NCBI RefSeq assembly: GCF_000009625.1
Contig: NC_002679.1
Location: 1 to 64,000, forward strand
DNA from: Mesorhizobium japonicum MAFF 303099
GTDB taxonomy: Bacteria; Pseudomonadota; Alphaproteobacteria; Rhizobiales; Rhizobiaceae
Length of the DNA: 64,000 bases
Direction of reading: 5' to 3'
Position 1 is the first letter of the stretch. Each line of letters begins with the position of its first letter. The position numbers and the translations under genes were made by a program. Below are positions 29,159 to 38,552 of this stretch, piece after piece. The notes under the pieces are model-generated. The model was not told where the DNA came from, did not search any database, and saw only the letters and a program-made list of their open reading frames with translations.

Positions 29159-29187
29159 TTGACAGGCGCCATATTTTGACGGCAAAT
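29159..29187 (+). promoter_or_regulatory. Candidate promoter of the hyuA operon
   Basis: TTGACA (29159-29164) is followed after 17 bases by GCAAAT (29182-29187), just upstream of operator 2. Repressor bound at 29190-29204 would sit at the transcription start. The assignment rests on consensus only. Confidence 0.4.
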
Positions 29188-29189
29188 CC

Positions 29190-29204
29190 TTGATCAACGA
29201 TCAA
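29190..29204. promoter_or_regulatory. Palindromic operator 2 at the hyuA leader
   Basis: This is the second exact copy of TTGATCAACGATCAA, ending 12 bp before the hyuA start codon and directly before its AGGGGA ribosome-binding site. Its placement suits direct blocking of the operon. Confidence 0.75.
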
Positions 29205-29216
29205 AGGGGAACGTCA

Positions 29217-31226
29217 ATGTGGAAGGTTGGAGTTGATGTCGGAGGCACCTTTACCGATCTGTTCGCGGTTAACACTTTTACGGGAGAGGAGCGAACCGGC
29301 AAGGTTCTGACAACGCCCGAAGAGCGGTCTAAGGGCGTGCTCAACGCGATCGCCAATGCTGAGCTTAAGCCAAACGAGATTTCTCTACTCGTTCACGGAA
29401 CCACGACTGCAACAAACGCACTTATCGAGCGTAGCTTCCCTGATGCCGCGATGATTACGACCGAAGGTTTCCGGGACGTCCTGGAAATCGGCCGGATGCA
29501 TCGCGAGCACCTTTATCGGCCGTATCAAACGAAGCCGGCTCCACTGATCAGAAGGCGCTATCGATACGCGATAGCCGAACGAACCAATGCAAAGGGCGAG
29601 GTCGAAGAGGACATCGACGCCGCACAGCTCAAGCCGATCATCGCCTCGATCTCTGAAGCAGGCATTGGTTCGGTAGCCGTCTGTCTCATCAATTCGTACG
29701 CCAATCCGGCAAATGAGCGGAAGGTTGCGAAGATCCTATCGGAGGCGCTCCCGAATATTCGTGTGACGACTTCTGCTGACGTAAAGCCCGTCTTCCGGGA
29801 GCACACGCGTTTCACGCTAGCTTCAATCCGCGCAACCATTCTACCAGTAATGGCCGATTACTTCGAGCGGCTACAGGCTCGCCTACTTGAGGGTGGGTTC
29901 TCCGGCAACCTCATGATCCTCAAGAGCAACGGCGGGATGATGGGTGTCGACCAAGCCCGGCTGCGCGTTGAGGAGCTTGTGGAATCCGGTCCTGCTGGTG
30001 GTGTCGGGTACGCCACCGAGATAGCGCGCACGGCTGGTTTCCCGAACATTATTCACACCGACATGGGCGGAACCAGTTTCGACGCGTCCATCATCGAGGA
30101 CGGCCAGGGCCTCATCACTCGGGAGTACGAGATCGAATTCGATATGCCCGTCGCGGTTCCAATGCTGGACATTCGATCGATTGGTGCCGGTGGCGGTTCT
30201 GTCGGATGGGTTGATAGTGGCGGTTCGCTCAGGGTCGGCCCCATGTCGGCAGGTTCTGTGCCAGGTCCAGCTTGCTATGGACGCGGAGGTACGAGACCTG
30301 CGATTACCGACGCCAACCTAGTCCTTGGCCGGATCAGTCCAGATCTCTCAGGAAAGTTCAAGCTGGACGTTCAAGCTGCCCGCGACGCGATTGAAACGAT
30401 CGCAACCAAGCTCAATCTTACTATCGAGCAGTGTGCTGAGGGTATGATCCGGATCGCGACAGAAGCGATGGCGCAGGCCGTGAAGCTCGTGTTGGCGTCG
30501 CGTGGTCGCGATCCGCGTGACTATTGCTTTGCCAGCTTTGGTGGGGCTGGCCCCTTGCACGCTTGCGCAGTTGCGGAAGCGCTCGGCACGCCCACTGTCA
30601 TTGTTCCACGGTATTCCGGCGTAGCATCCGCATACGGGGCTCTGCGTCTCGCGATCAAACACGACGAAGAGGTGTTTCACTACGCGCCGCTGACGGCAGA
30701 GGAACTCGATCGGGTTGGTGTGAAACTGCAGTCGCTTGGCGAAGCCGCCGTCGATGCGCTGGTCGCCCAGGGCGCGAAGGCCGAGGATTTAAGGGTCAGT
30801 TTCGTGATGCGGATGCGGTACGCGGGGCAGACATTCGAGGTCGACGTTGTTCAAGATCGCGGCGCAATAGACGATCGCGATGTTCAACAGCTGGCCTCGG
30901 CATTTCACGAAGCGCACATGCGCGAATTCGGCGTGAGATCTGACGATTTTCCGGTAGAGATTGTGGCCTTGGCAGTAACTGCCGAAGCGCCTTCGCCCGC
31001 CGGCCCCCTGGAATCCGAGCAGAATTCGCAACTTGCTCCTTCACAGCAGAAAGGTCGCAAGGTGTGGTTTGGCGATTGGACCGAAGCTCTCGTCCATGAT
31101 GTCGCAGGTGCTCAGTTCGTGAGCGGTCCCGCTCTCATTGAGGATCCGCATACCAGCATTGTCATTCCTCCGGGTTGGGCCGCTCGGTTTGACTCAGCTC
31201 GAAACTGCATTCTGGAGAGGGCATGA
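29217..31226 (+). CDS. hyuA: Hydantoinase/oxoprolinase A subunit
   Basis: This 669-residue protein of the HyuA family shows GVDVGGTFTDLFAV at the start, then HGTTTATNALIER, SGPAGGVGYATEI and TDMGGTSFDASI, the nucleotide-binding landmarks of the ATP-dependent hydantoinase, oxoprolinase and acetone-carboxylase A subunits. Start ATG 29217 follows AGGGGAAC; a TTG at 29190 in the same frame lies in the operator and is rejected. It overlaps hyuB by ATGA. The A and B subunits together open a cyclic amide or carboxylate-activated bond using ATP. The substrate is unknown; neighbours suggest the product feeds a 3-hydroxy acid route. Confidence 0.92.
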   Translation: MWKVGVDVGGTFTDLFAVNTFTGEERTGKVLTTPEERSKGVLNAIANAELKPNEISLLVHGTTTATNALIERSFPDAAMITTEGFRDVLEIGRMHREHLYRPYQTKPAPLIRRRYRYAIAERTNAKGEVEEDIDAAQLKPIIASISEAGIGSVAVCLINSYANPANERKVAKILSEALPNIRVTTSADVKPVFREHTRFTLASIRATILPVMADYFERLQARLLEGGFSGNLMILKSNGGMMGVDQARLRVEELVESGPAGGVGYATEIARTAGFPNIIHTDMGGTSFDASIIEDGQGLITREYEIEFDMPVAVPMLDIRSIGAGGGSVGWVDSGGSLRVGPMSAGSVPGPACYGRGGTRPAITDANLVLGRISPDLSGKFKLDVQAARDAIETIATKLNLTIEQCAEGMIRIATEAMAQAVKLVLASRGRDPRDYCFASFGGAGPLHACAVAEALGTPTVIVPRYSGVASAYGALRLAIKHDEEVFHYAPLTAEELDRVGVKLQSLGEAAVDALVAQGAKAEDLRVSFVMRMRYAGQTFEVDVVQDRGAIDDRDVQQLASAFHEAHMREFGVRSDDFPVEIVALAVTAEAPSPAGPLESEQNSQLAPSQQKGRKVWFGDWTEALVHDVAGAQFVSGPALIEDPHTSIVIPPGWAARFDSARNCILERA

Positions 31227-32980
31227 TGGCTAATCCAATCGATCCTATCACGTTTGAAGTTCTGCGTAACACGTTTGAACACGTCTGCCGCCGGATGACG
31301 GTTATCCTCCAAAAGTCCTCCTTCTCGCCGATCCTGTCTGAGAACCTGGACTTCTCCAACGCTATCTACGATCCGACGTTGCGCTTGGTTGGACAGACGG
31401 CCAACTGCCCGGTGCACCTCGCCGCGATGCATTTCAGCGTCCAGGCGGTGGCCAGGAAGTTCGGCATCGAGACTTTGCGTCCTGGGGACGTGGTGATCCT
31501 CAACGACCCGTACGACGGCGGTACGCACATCAACGACGTGACGCTGACGATGCCTGTCTTCTACGAAAATGAGCTGATCGGCTTCGCGGTAAGTCGTGGC
31601 CACTGGATGGATCTTGGCGGAGGTGGCCCGGGCGGGCAGGGCTTTGGTACGCATGTCGCAGGCGAAGGTCTTCGACTGCCTCCTTTGAAATTGTATCGCG
31701 ACTACAAAGTCGATCAGGATCTGCTCGAAATCCTCCTTCGGAACACGCGAACGCCTCATTACGTCAAAGGCGACCTTCAGGCTCACATGGGCGCGCTACT
31801 TGCCGCTGAGGACGAGCTCCGCGCGACAGCTCGTAAGTACGGTCGGGCAACTCTTATCCAAGGAATGGGTGACATGATCGGTTACACCGAGCGCATCGTC
31901 CGGGCGGAGATCGAAAAAATTCCGGACGGCGTGTACGAAGGAGCCGATTACGCCGATTCCGATGGCATCACCGACCAGAAGGTTTGGGTTCGCGTCAAGC
32001 TCACGGTTTCAGGGTCCAACCTACATGTCGATTTCGCCGGCAGCGACCCACAGGTCGCGGGCGCGATCAACTCACCATTCGCGAACACAACTGCAGCGGT
32101 GTACACCGCTTTACAGTTCTTCCTCGCGCCCGATGCTCCGCCCAATGCTGGGATGTTCGCTCCGATTTCGTTGAGCCTGCCGGACGATTGTTGGCTGAAT
32201 GCTCGTTGGCCTGCTCCGGTAGTCGGTTGCACGACCGTCACATCGGGCAAAGTGCAGAGCGCCATCTGGCAAGCTGTCGCCAAAGCAATCCCGAGTCTGG
32301 CGATCGCTCCAACCTGCGCAGACGCAAATTGGTTCGTCGCCGCTGTCCGTGGCCCAGGAAACCGTATCGATGTGTTCTCAGACATCCCTGCCGGCGGCTG
32401 GGGCGGCACGCCATACAACGACGGGCTAAACGTCACGCTGGATCCTCTGGGCAACTGCACAAATATGCCGGCGGAGGCAGCCGAGCTCCTCTACCCGGTG
32501 AGAGTCGAGGCATTCGACTTGCGCCAGGATTCTGGCGGTCCGGGAGAGAACCGCGGAGGGTTGGGCGCAAGGTTCAAGTTCCGGTTCCTGAACGGTGGCG
32601 AACTCTCGATCGAAACATCCCGTACCATTGAGGGTAGCCCGGGCGTCAACGGCGGCGGTATAAGCCCCGTCCAGCTTCTCGTTCAAGAATACCAAGACGG
32701 TCGCCGGGAGATTATCGGCGGACCTCGTCCCGACGGAACGTGGCGCAGCCCGCTTCTGTCCTCGCACAAATTTGGACCCGGTGAGGCCTTCGAGTTTCTG
32801 TCGACCGGAGGTGGTGGCTGGGGCGTGGCTCAATCCCGGGACCCAGAGAGAGTTCGGCAGGACGTGATCGACGGCTATGTCTCGCTCCAAGCTGCCCGTC
32901 GCGATTATGGGGTCGCGCTGGATCCCAACACGTTCGAACTCCTTCACGATCAAACCTCAAAGTTGAGAAACCTGGCATGA
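31223..32980 (+). CDS. hyuB: Hydantoinase/oxoprolinase B subunit
   Basis: This 585-residue HyuB-family protein has NCPVHLAAMHFSVQA and GDVVILNDPYDGGTHINDVT, the conserved metal- and substrate-site region, and a Gly-rich C-terminal end (FLSTGGGGWG). Its length is normal. It starts in the stop codon of hyuA and its stop overlaps the start of the BKACE gene, both as ATGA. With hyuA it forms the ATP-dependent ring-opening or amidohydrolase complex. Carboxylase relatives need a third small subunit, which is absent here, favouring a hydantoinase/oxoprolinase-like reaction. Confidence 0.92.
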   Translation: MMANPIDPITFEVLRNTFEHVCRRMTVILQKSSFSPILSENLDFSNAIYDPTLRLVGQTANCPVHLAAMHFSVQAVARKFGIETLRPGDVVILNDPYDGGTHINDVTLTMPVFYENELIGFAVSRGHWMDLGGGGPGGQGFGTHVAGEGLRLPPLKLYRDYKVDQDLLEILLRNTRTPHYVKGDLQAHMGALLAAEDELRATARKYGRATLIQGMGDMIGYTERIVRAEIEKIPDGVYEGADYADSDGITDQKVWVRVKLTVSGSNLHVDFAGSDPQVAGAINSPFANTTAAVYTALQFFLAPDAPPNAGMFAPISLSLPDDCWLNARWPAPVVGCTTVTSGKVQSAIWQAVAKAIPSLAIAPTCADANWFVAAVRGPGNRIDVFSDIPAGGWGGTPYNDGLNVTLDPLGNCTNMPAEAAELLYPVRVEAFDLRQDSGGPGENRGGLGARFKFRFLNGGELSIETSRTIEGSPGVNGGGISPVQLLVQEYQDGRREIIGGPRPDGTWRSPLLSSHKFGPGEAFEFLSTGGGGWGVAQSRDPERVRQDVIDGYVSLQAARRDYGVALDPNTFELLHDQTSKLRNLA

Positions 32981-33867
32981 ACAACGAGATATTTATCACT
33001 TGCGCCGTAACCGGCGCTGGGCCGGGGCCGCGAAAGAACTCGAACGTTCCGGTCACTCCTGCGCAGATCGCCGAAGACGTGCTTGCCGTTGCTGAGGCTG
33101 GCGCCGCTATCGCCCACGTCCATGTTCGCGATCCGGAAACGACCGAGGGATCTCGCGATGTGAAGCTGTACGCGGAAGTACTCGAGCGCGTTCGCGACAG
33201 AAACAACGATATCATCATGAACATGACCGCAGGTATGGGAGGCGATTTGGTCCTCGGCTCCAATGACCCGACCCAGCCGCAACCTGGCACCGATCTGGTC
33301 AACCAGAAGACGCGCCTCCTTCATGTCGAAGCGTTGCGGCCAGATATCTGCACGCTTGATTGCGGTTCCTACAATGTAGGCGAGGGAAACCTCGTCTACA
33401 TCTCCACGCCGGAACAAATCCGCGAAGGTGCGCAGACCATTCGCGGGCTCGGCGTGAAGCCTGAACTTGAGGTCTTTGACCTTGGCCATCTAGACTTTGT
33501 GATGAAACTGATCGGGGAAGGCGCATTTGCCGGTCCGGCAATGATTCAGTTCTGCCTTGGGGTGAACTACGGAGCTCCTCCCACCACCACAGCGATGAAA
33601 GCGATGGCGGACGCGGTTCGAGGGTCGGACGTCGTCTGGTCGGCGTTCGGCGTCGGTCGGATGCAAATGCCGATGGTAGCGCAGGCAGTTCTTCTCGGCG
33701 GTAATGTACGGGTTGGTCTCGAAGACAATATCTGGCTCGACCGCGGCGTACCAGCGACCAATGTTTCGCTGGTGAAGCGGGCGCGTGAGATCGTGGAGCG
33801 GATGGGCGTGCGGATTATGTCCTCATCCGCAACGCGTGATCGCCTCGGCCTAGGTGCAGCCGCATGA
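32977..33867 (+). CDS. 3-keto-acid cleavage enzyme (BKACE, dehydrocarnitine type)
   Basis: This 296-residue TIM-barrel protein of the BKACE family (formerly DUF849) has zinc ligands in AHVHVRDPET (about 45-54). The body reads RPDICTLDCGSYN, ELEVFDLGHLDF, VWSAFGVGRMQMPMVAQAVL and GLEDNIWLDRGV. BKACE enzymes condense a 3-keto acid with acetyl-CoA, giving acetoacetate and a new acyl-CoA. The opening FITCAVTGAGPG and the GRMQMP stretch are those I associate with 3-dehydrocarnitine cleavage enzymes, so a substrate with a polar or cationic amine is likely. It is coupled by ATGA to hyuB and the SDR gene. Confidence 0.88.
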   Translation: MNNEIFITCAVTGAGPGPRKNSNVPVTPAQIAEDVLAVAEAGAAIAHVHVRDPETTEGSRDVKLYAEVLERVRDRNNDIIMNMTAGMGGDLVLGSNDPTQPQPGTDLVNQKTRLLHVEALRPDICTLDCGSYNVGEGNLVYISTPEQIREGAQTIRGLGVKPELEVFDLGHLDFVMKLIGEGAFAGPAMIQFCLGVNYGAPPTTTAMKAMADAVRGSDVVWSAFGVGRMQMPMVAQAVLLGGNVRVGLEDNIWLDRGVPATNVSLVKRAREIVERMGVRIMSSSATRDRLGLGAAA

Positions 33868-34640
33868 CTGCCCTTAAAGACAAGCGCGCGATCATAACAG
33901 CCGGCGCGAGTGGAATCGGTCGCGTAGTTACCAAGAAAATGATTGCAGCCGGCGCCAAGGTCGCCGTCTGCGACGTCGACGAAGATGCCGTCAACTCCTT
34001 CGCCGCCGAAAACCCTGACTCGACCGCGGTTGTATGCGATGTGGCCGATCCGACGAAGGTTCCAGAAGCAATCGAGACGATGTTGAAAGGCCTCGGCGGG
34101 GGTACTGACATCCTTTTCAACAACGCTGGAATCGCGGGACCGACGGCTGCTATCGAGGATATCTCTCCAGAAGAATGGGGCAGGACCCTCGATGTAAATC
34201 TTACGGCCCAGTACCTGTTCATTCGAGGCGTTATGGCTGGGATGAAGGCTCAGCGTTCAGGGGTCATACTGAACATGTCTTCGGCAGCTGGTCGTCTCGG
34301 CATGCCGATGCGCACGCCATACGCAGCGGCAAAATGGGCCGTGATCGGATTGACGCAATCCCTGGCGATGGAAGTCGGCAAGTTCGGAATACGGGTCAAC
34401 GCCATTCTTCCAGGGTCTGTCCGCGGGCCACGGATGGAGCGCGTAATGGCGGCCAGAGCCAAGTTGACCGGACGGCCACTCGCGGAAATCGAGGCTGAAG
34501 AAGTGGCAACGATGTCTTTGGGACGAATGATCGAGCCAGAGGAAATCGCTGACCTAGCGATCTTCGTCTCGTCTGACGCCGGTCGATCGATCTCCGGGCA
34601 ATCGCTGGGGGTGTGCGGCAACACCGAAATACTCAGATAG
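33864..34640 (+). CDS. Short-chain dehydrogenase/reductase (SDR)
   Basis: This 258-residue classical SDR has TAGASGIGR (cofactor), NNAGIAG, the catalytic Ser in LNMSSAAG, and YAAAKWA as the YxxxK pair. The Asp in VCDVDED at the end of the second strand favours NAD(H). It is coupled by ATGA to the BKACE gene. In the pathway it would oxidise a 3-hydroxy acid to the 3-keto acid that BKACE cleaves, taking the place of L-carnitine dehydrogenase, which belongs to another family. Confidence 0.9.
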   Translation: MTALKDKRAIITAGASGIGRVVTKKMIAAGAKVAVCDVDEDAVNSFAAENPDSTAVVCDVADPTKVPEAIETMLKGLGGGTDILFNNAGIAGPTAAIEDISPEEWGRTLDVNLTAQYLFIRGVMAGMKAQRSGVILNMSSAAGRLGMPMRTPYAAAKWAVIGLTQSLAMEVGKFGIRVNAILPGSVRGPRMERVMAARAKLTGRPLAEIEAEEVATMSLGRMIEPEEIADLAIFVSSDAGRSISGQSLGVCGNTEILR

Positions 34641-34675
34641 CTCATCTTGGGGAATCCAAAACTAGGGAGAATAAA

Positions 34676-35938
34676 ATGAACTTGATGACAAACGTAATTG
34701 TCGCTGGCGTTTTCGCTTGCGGGCTCACGGGATACGCGACTGCACAAGAAACCATTAATGTCGGCGTCGTCCAGCCTCAGGCCGGTGAATGCGCTCAATG
34801 GGGCGTGCCGATCACCCGCGGAGTGCAGATCTGGGCCGAAGAATTCAACGCAAATGGCGGCATTGCTGACTCAACAGGTAAGAAACACCAGATCAAGGTA
34901 ACTGCGTACGACAATAACTGCTACACGGCCGGCGATGAACTGACTGCCTTCCGGCGCGCAATCCTGGACGATAAGGTCAACTTCATTCTGCAAACCTTTA
35001 CGCCGGCTTCTCGGCAAGCCGTTGCGCAGATCGCGACGGAAAACAAGGTTCTGACGACAAGTTACGGTGCTGGCTATCTCAATGCCAAGTATCCCTTCCT
35101 GATCGGGACGGTGACTGGTTCGCCGGCCTCGTATATGTTGTTGGTCAGCCACCTTCTTGAGACCCGGCCCGACATCAAGAAAGTCGCCATCGTGACGGCG
35201 GATCATTCGTTCGGCCAGGCTGCGCTAGCCTATTACAAGGCAGGTATCACTCCCTACGCGAAGCGCGTCGAGATCGTCTACTCCCAGCCATATGATCCAG
35301 CAGCGACATCCGACATGCTCGGGCTTGCAACGCCGATTTTTGCGTCCAGCCCAGACCTGATCGTCGAACTCGGGTTCACGCCGGGACAGCAGGCGCTGTT
35401 TATCGAAGCGATGGAGCAGCTTGGATACAAGGGGCTCTATGGTAGCGAGGGTTGGACAATGGGCTTGGTTACCGAGCGTGTTCCTGCCGCCCAGCTCGCG
35501 GGTCGCGTTTTCAGCGCATACGTGGTTGACGCCTCTGAGCCGAGCTTCAGCCCTCGCGTCTCGAATTTCTACAAGTCGTATGTCGAAAGGTACGGTCAGA
35601 AAGAATGGTCAGTGCTGGCCTCTGTGGCCTACGCGGCAATGACTACGGTGGAAGCGGGCATTCAGAAGGCATCTGCTCCCACTGGAGATGCAGTCAGACA
35701 GGCGCTGTTCGCGACCGATACGGTTGACCAGCCTCTGTTCGGCAAGTCTCGCTGGGGTGGTGCAGAAATGTATGGTGCCAACAATTGGCTGCTCACGCCG
35801 CTACCAGTCTACGTGACTGACGACAAAGGTGGCGTGAAAGTGGATGCGGTCGTCGACGTTGCCAAATGGTGGAACGCGAACAAGGACGCGGCGCTCCCGG
35901 TCCTCGCACAGGGCGGTCAGGTTCCGGCCAACAAGTAG
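34676..35938 (+). CDS. Branched-chain-amino-acid-type ABC substrate-binding protein
   Basis: This 420-residue periplasmic binding protein of the LivK/type I family has a signal peptide at residues 1-23 (FACGLTGYATAQ, cleavage after ATA) and a mature start ETINVGVVQPQAGECAQWG. ATG 34676 is preceded by TAGGGAGA. It opens the transporter half of the operon, 35 bp after the SDR gene, and is followed by an 11-bp perfect hairpin (35953-35980). Liv-type importers carry amino acids, amides, urea or aromatic acids, so the ligand is not given by family alone. Confidence 0.9.
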   Translation: MNLMTNVIVAGVFACGLTGYATAQETINVGVVQPQAGECAQWGVPITRGVQIWAEEFNANGGIADSTGKKHQIKVTAYDNNCYTAGDELTAFRRAILDDKVNFILQTFTPASRQAVAQIATENKVLTTSYGAGYLNAKYPFLIGTVTGSPASYMLLVSHLLETRPDIKKVAIVTADHSFGQAALAYYKAGITPYAKRVEIVYSQPYDPAATSDMLGLATPIFASSPDLIVELGFTPGQQALFIEAMEQLGYKGLYGSEGWTMGLVTERVPAAQLAGRVFSAYVVDASEPSFSPRVSNFYKSYVERYGQKEWSVLASVAYAAMTTVEAGIQKASAPTGDAVRQALFATDTVDQPLFGKSRWGGAEMYGANNWLLTPLPVYVTDDKGGVKVDAVVDVAKWWNANKDAALPVLAQGGQVPANK

Positions 35939-35952
35939 AAACCCCAGCAAGC

Positions 35953-35980
35953 GAAGTGGTCGCGCTGATGCGACCACTTC
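35953..35980 (+). terminator. Intercistronic hairpin after livK-type gene
   Basis: Perfect 11-bp arms (GAAGTGGTCGC, 35953-35963, and its complement, 35970-35980) with a 6-base loop, 14 bp after the stop and 25 bp before the permease start. No U-tract follows. It mirrors the hairpin at 14597 in the other ABC operon. Confidence 0.65.
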
Positions 35981-36005
35981 TACGCCGCAGAGGTGGTCGA
36001 CGCTC

Positions 36006-36869
36006 ATGCAAATCGTCCTGAATTGTCTCTCGCTCACGTCGTTCTACCTTTGCTTCGCCCTGGGCCTGGCATTGGTGTTCGGAGTGATGCGGATCATCAA
36101 CTTCGCTCACGGCGAGTTCTTCATGATCGGCGCCTACGCGACGTATTTGTGCGTCGCCACGCTTGCACCCCAAATCGGAGGACCAAGCGCCTGGCTCGTC
36201 GGCGCAATCGTGGCAGCAGGGATAACCGGGCTGCTAGGTGCCGTGCTTTACAGGACGGTGGTCGTTCCATTGGCTGACAAGCCGCTTGCGATTTTCATTG
36301 CGACGCTCGCGCTCTCGTACGTTCTGCAGACGATTGTCGTCCAGATATTCGGTCCGGTTGGCCTCTCCATCTCGCCCCCACTGCGCGGCGTCGTGAGCGT
36401 GGGAGGGGCAATCCTCCCAGCCTCGCGGGCAATGGTCATTGTAGCCGCGGCCGCCCTTTCAATAGGTTTATGGATCTACCTCATGAGAACTGAATCAGGT
36501 CGTCGCATCCGCGCGGTCGCTCAGAATCCTCGAGGCGCATTGCTGCAGGGCATTAAGACGCGGAATGTTGGCAATCTGACGCTGATTATCGGATCGGGGA
36601 TCGCAGGCATCTGCGGGGCAGCGATGGGACCGATAAGCCAGATATCGCCCTACATGGGTGGTCCTGCTCTCTGGAAAGCGTTCATCATCATAATTGTGGG
36701 CGGGATCGGCAATGTCTGGGGAGCGGTGGCGGCGGCGGCAATCTTTGGGGTGCTTGATACACTTATGTCGCAGTTCGGCGGCGGGCGCTTTCTTGCTCTG
36801 ACGAGTGCGGCCATCATGCTGTTCGTCCTTAGCGTAAAACCCTCCGGTCTATTCGGGGAAAAAGAATGA
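36006..36869 (+). CDS. Branched-chain-type ABC permease (LivH-like)
   Basis: This 287-residue inner-membrane permease has about eight helices. LVFGVMRIINFAHGEFFMIGAY near residue 25 is the LivH signature, and the conserved cytoplasmic loop is RIRAVAQNPRGALLQGI. ATG 36006 follows GAGGTGG; the longer open frame from 35844 overlaps the binding-protein gene and hairpin and is rejected. The stop overlaps the LivM start by ATGA. Confidence 0.92.
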   Translation: MQIVLNCLSLTSFYLCFALGLALVFGVMRIINFAHGEFFMIGAYATYLCVATLAPQIGGPSAWLVGAIVAAGITGLLGAVLYRTVVVPLADKPLAIFIATLALSYVLQTIVVQIFGPVGLSISPPLRGVVSVGGAILPASRAMVIVAAAALSIGLWIYLMRTESGRRIRAVAQNPRGALLQGIKTRNVGNLTLIIGSGIAGICGAAMGPISQISPYMGGPALWKAFIIIIVGGIGNVWGAVAAAAIFGVLDTLMSQFGGGRFLALTSAAIMLFVLSVKPSGLFGEKE

Positions 36870-37801
36870 TGGGCGCTCTGCATCGGGACATCGCAACCAT
36901 CATCGTTGTTGGGCTTGCACTTGTCGTCGGCGGGCTCGTCGGCACCCCATACATTCTGGCAGTCTTGGTCATCTTCGGCATGGTCTCAATTCTGGTCTTG
37001 TCCTATCGGACTATCACCACGATGGGTGGCTGGTCGTTCGCCCACGTCGCCCTCATGGGCATAGGGGGCTACTCAGTAGCTATCTTCTCCAAAGCGCCTT
37101 TTGAAATTCCAGTCCTCGCAGCGGTGGCGCTTGGCGGGGTGTTTGCTGCGTTCTTCGCCGCAATATTGTCTTGGCCTGTTCTTCGCACCCGCCAGTACTA
37201 CTTCTTCTTATCGACGTTCGCTGCGGGTGAAGCGCTGCGCCAGTGCTACATCCAAATCAAGGAAGTGACCGGCGGTACGGCGGGAATTGCTTTCATAGCC
37301 CGCCCTGGAGTCCTTCCTGATCCGTCATCAGCGTTTCAGTTTCTATGCCTTGTCGCGGTCATCCTCGTATTGCTGGGCCTGTTCTACGCAGCTCTGGACG
37401 CGTCCGACACCGGCAAAAAGATCAAGGCCGTCGGCGAGGACGAGGCCCTGTCGTCTTCGCTCGGTATAGACGCCTGGGCGCTTCGTGCACTCGCCTTCAT
37501 TCTCGGCTCGTTTGGGGCTGGCATCGCTGGTGGGCTTTTTGCGTCTTACAACGGCATCATGTCTCCCTCCGACATCAACGCCATGTTGATGTTCAAGATC
37601 GTGGCCGCGTGTGTGATTGGTGGCACCACCCGATTTTCAGGGCCGCTGCTCGGTTTGCTCTTTCTAACCCTGATTGAAGAGATATTCCGGTTTGTGCCTG
37701 AGTTCGTGCCGATGATCTGGGGCATGCTCGTCATCGCCGCCGTCATTTTCAGCCAGCGCACCGGCGGAGGCTTCAGGCTTCGTAAGGTGACAAATGCTTG
37801 A
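36866..37801 (+). CDS. Branched-chain-type ABC permease (LivM-like)
   Basis: This 311-residue permease partner of LivH has the family patterns GWSFAHVALMGIGGYSVAI (about residue 50-70) and AVGEDEALSSSLGIDAWALR in the ATPase-contact loop. It begins in the LivH stop and overlaps the LivG-like gene by eight bases. No cytoplasmic ATPase fusion is present. Confidence 0.92.
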   Translation: MMGALHRDIATIIVVGLALVVGGLVGTPYILAVLVIFGMVSILVLSYRTITTMGGWSFAHVALMGIGGYSVAIFSKAPFEIPVLAAVALGGVFAAFFAAILSWPVLRTRQYYFFLSTFAAGEALRQCYIQIKEVTGGTAGIAFIARPGVLPDPSSAFQFLCLVAVILVLLGLFYAALDASDTGKKIKAVGEDEALSSSLGIDAWALRALAFILGSFGAGIAGGLFASYNGIMSPSDINAMLMFKIVAACVIGGTTRFSGPLLGLLFLTLIEEIFRFVPEFVPMIWGMLVIAAVIFSQRTGGGFRLRKVTNA

Positions 37802-38552
37802 GGTAAGGGAAATCAGCCGTGCCTTCGGACGCCTCAAGGCAGTTGATGGGGTTACACTTTCGGTAACGAAGAACCAAATCCGCGGTCTTATCGGCCCCAA
37901 CGGATCGGGCAAGTCGACGACGATGAACCTAATCAGCGGCAGTCTTAAGCTTTCCGCTGGAAAAATCGAGCTCGAGGGGCAGCGAATCGAAGGCAAGGAG
38001 CAGCACCGAATCGCGCGGCTCGGCCTCATCCGAACCTTCCAACTGACCAGGGTATTCACGTCAGGTACTCTCCTAGACGCGGTCGCTCTCGGAGTCCGTG
38101 CCGCCAGTGGATCGCCGTGGAGTCCGGCCCGTTGGATCCCAGCGGGCGATCAGGCCGAAGTCAATCAAGCCGCGTTAGTTGCTTTGGAACGAATGGGGTT
38201 GGCACATCGCGCCAACGAACTCGCGGGCAATCTTCCTGGCGGTCTGCGACGGATCCTCAGCATCGCGACAGCGTTGGCAGCCAGGCCAAAGATCATGCTT
38301 TTGGACGAGCCGCTGGCTGGGCTGAACGCGACGGAAAAAGCGGAAGTTGCAAACAGAATCGAGAAGCTCAGGGCTGACGATGTTTCCATTCTGCTGGTCG
38401 AGCATGACATGAGGTCCGTCATGCGTTTGTGCGACCGAATTACAGTGCTGAACTTCGGCCAAGTCATTGCAGAAGGTACACCGGCCGAAATCGGAAGGCA
38501 CCCGGACGTGATCAAGGCCTACTTGGGTCAGAAGAGGGATCGCGATGCTTGA
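37794..38552 (+). CDS. ABC transporter ATPase (LivG-like)
   Basis: This 252-residue ATPase has Walker A GPNGSGKST (about 35-43), Walker B IMLLDEPLAGLN and H-loop LVEHDMR. The signature is degenerate: NLPGGLRRILSIA in place of LSGGQ-type (Leu-Pro-Gly-Gly). A change at that Ser is common in LivG proteins, so activity is still expected. It overlaps LivM and LivF by ATGCTTGA on each side. Confidence 0.92.
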   Translation: MLEVREISRAFGRLKAVDGVTLSVTKNQIRGLIGPNGSGKSTTMNLISGSLKLSAGKIELEGQRIEGKEQHRIARLGLIRTFQLTRVFTSGTLLDAVALGVRAASGSPWSPARWIPAGDQAEVNQAALVALERMGLAHRANELAGNLPGGLRRILSIATALAARPKIMLLDEPLAGLNATEKAEVANRIEKLRADDVSILLVEHDMRSVMRLCDRITVLNFGQVIAEGTPAEIGRHPDVIKAYLGQKRDRDA

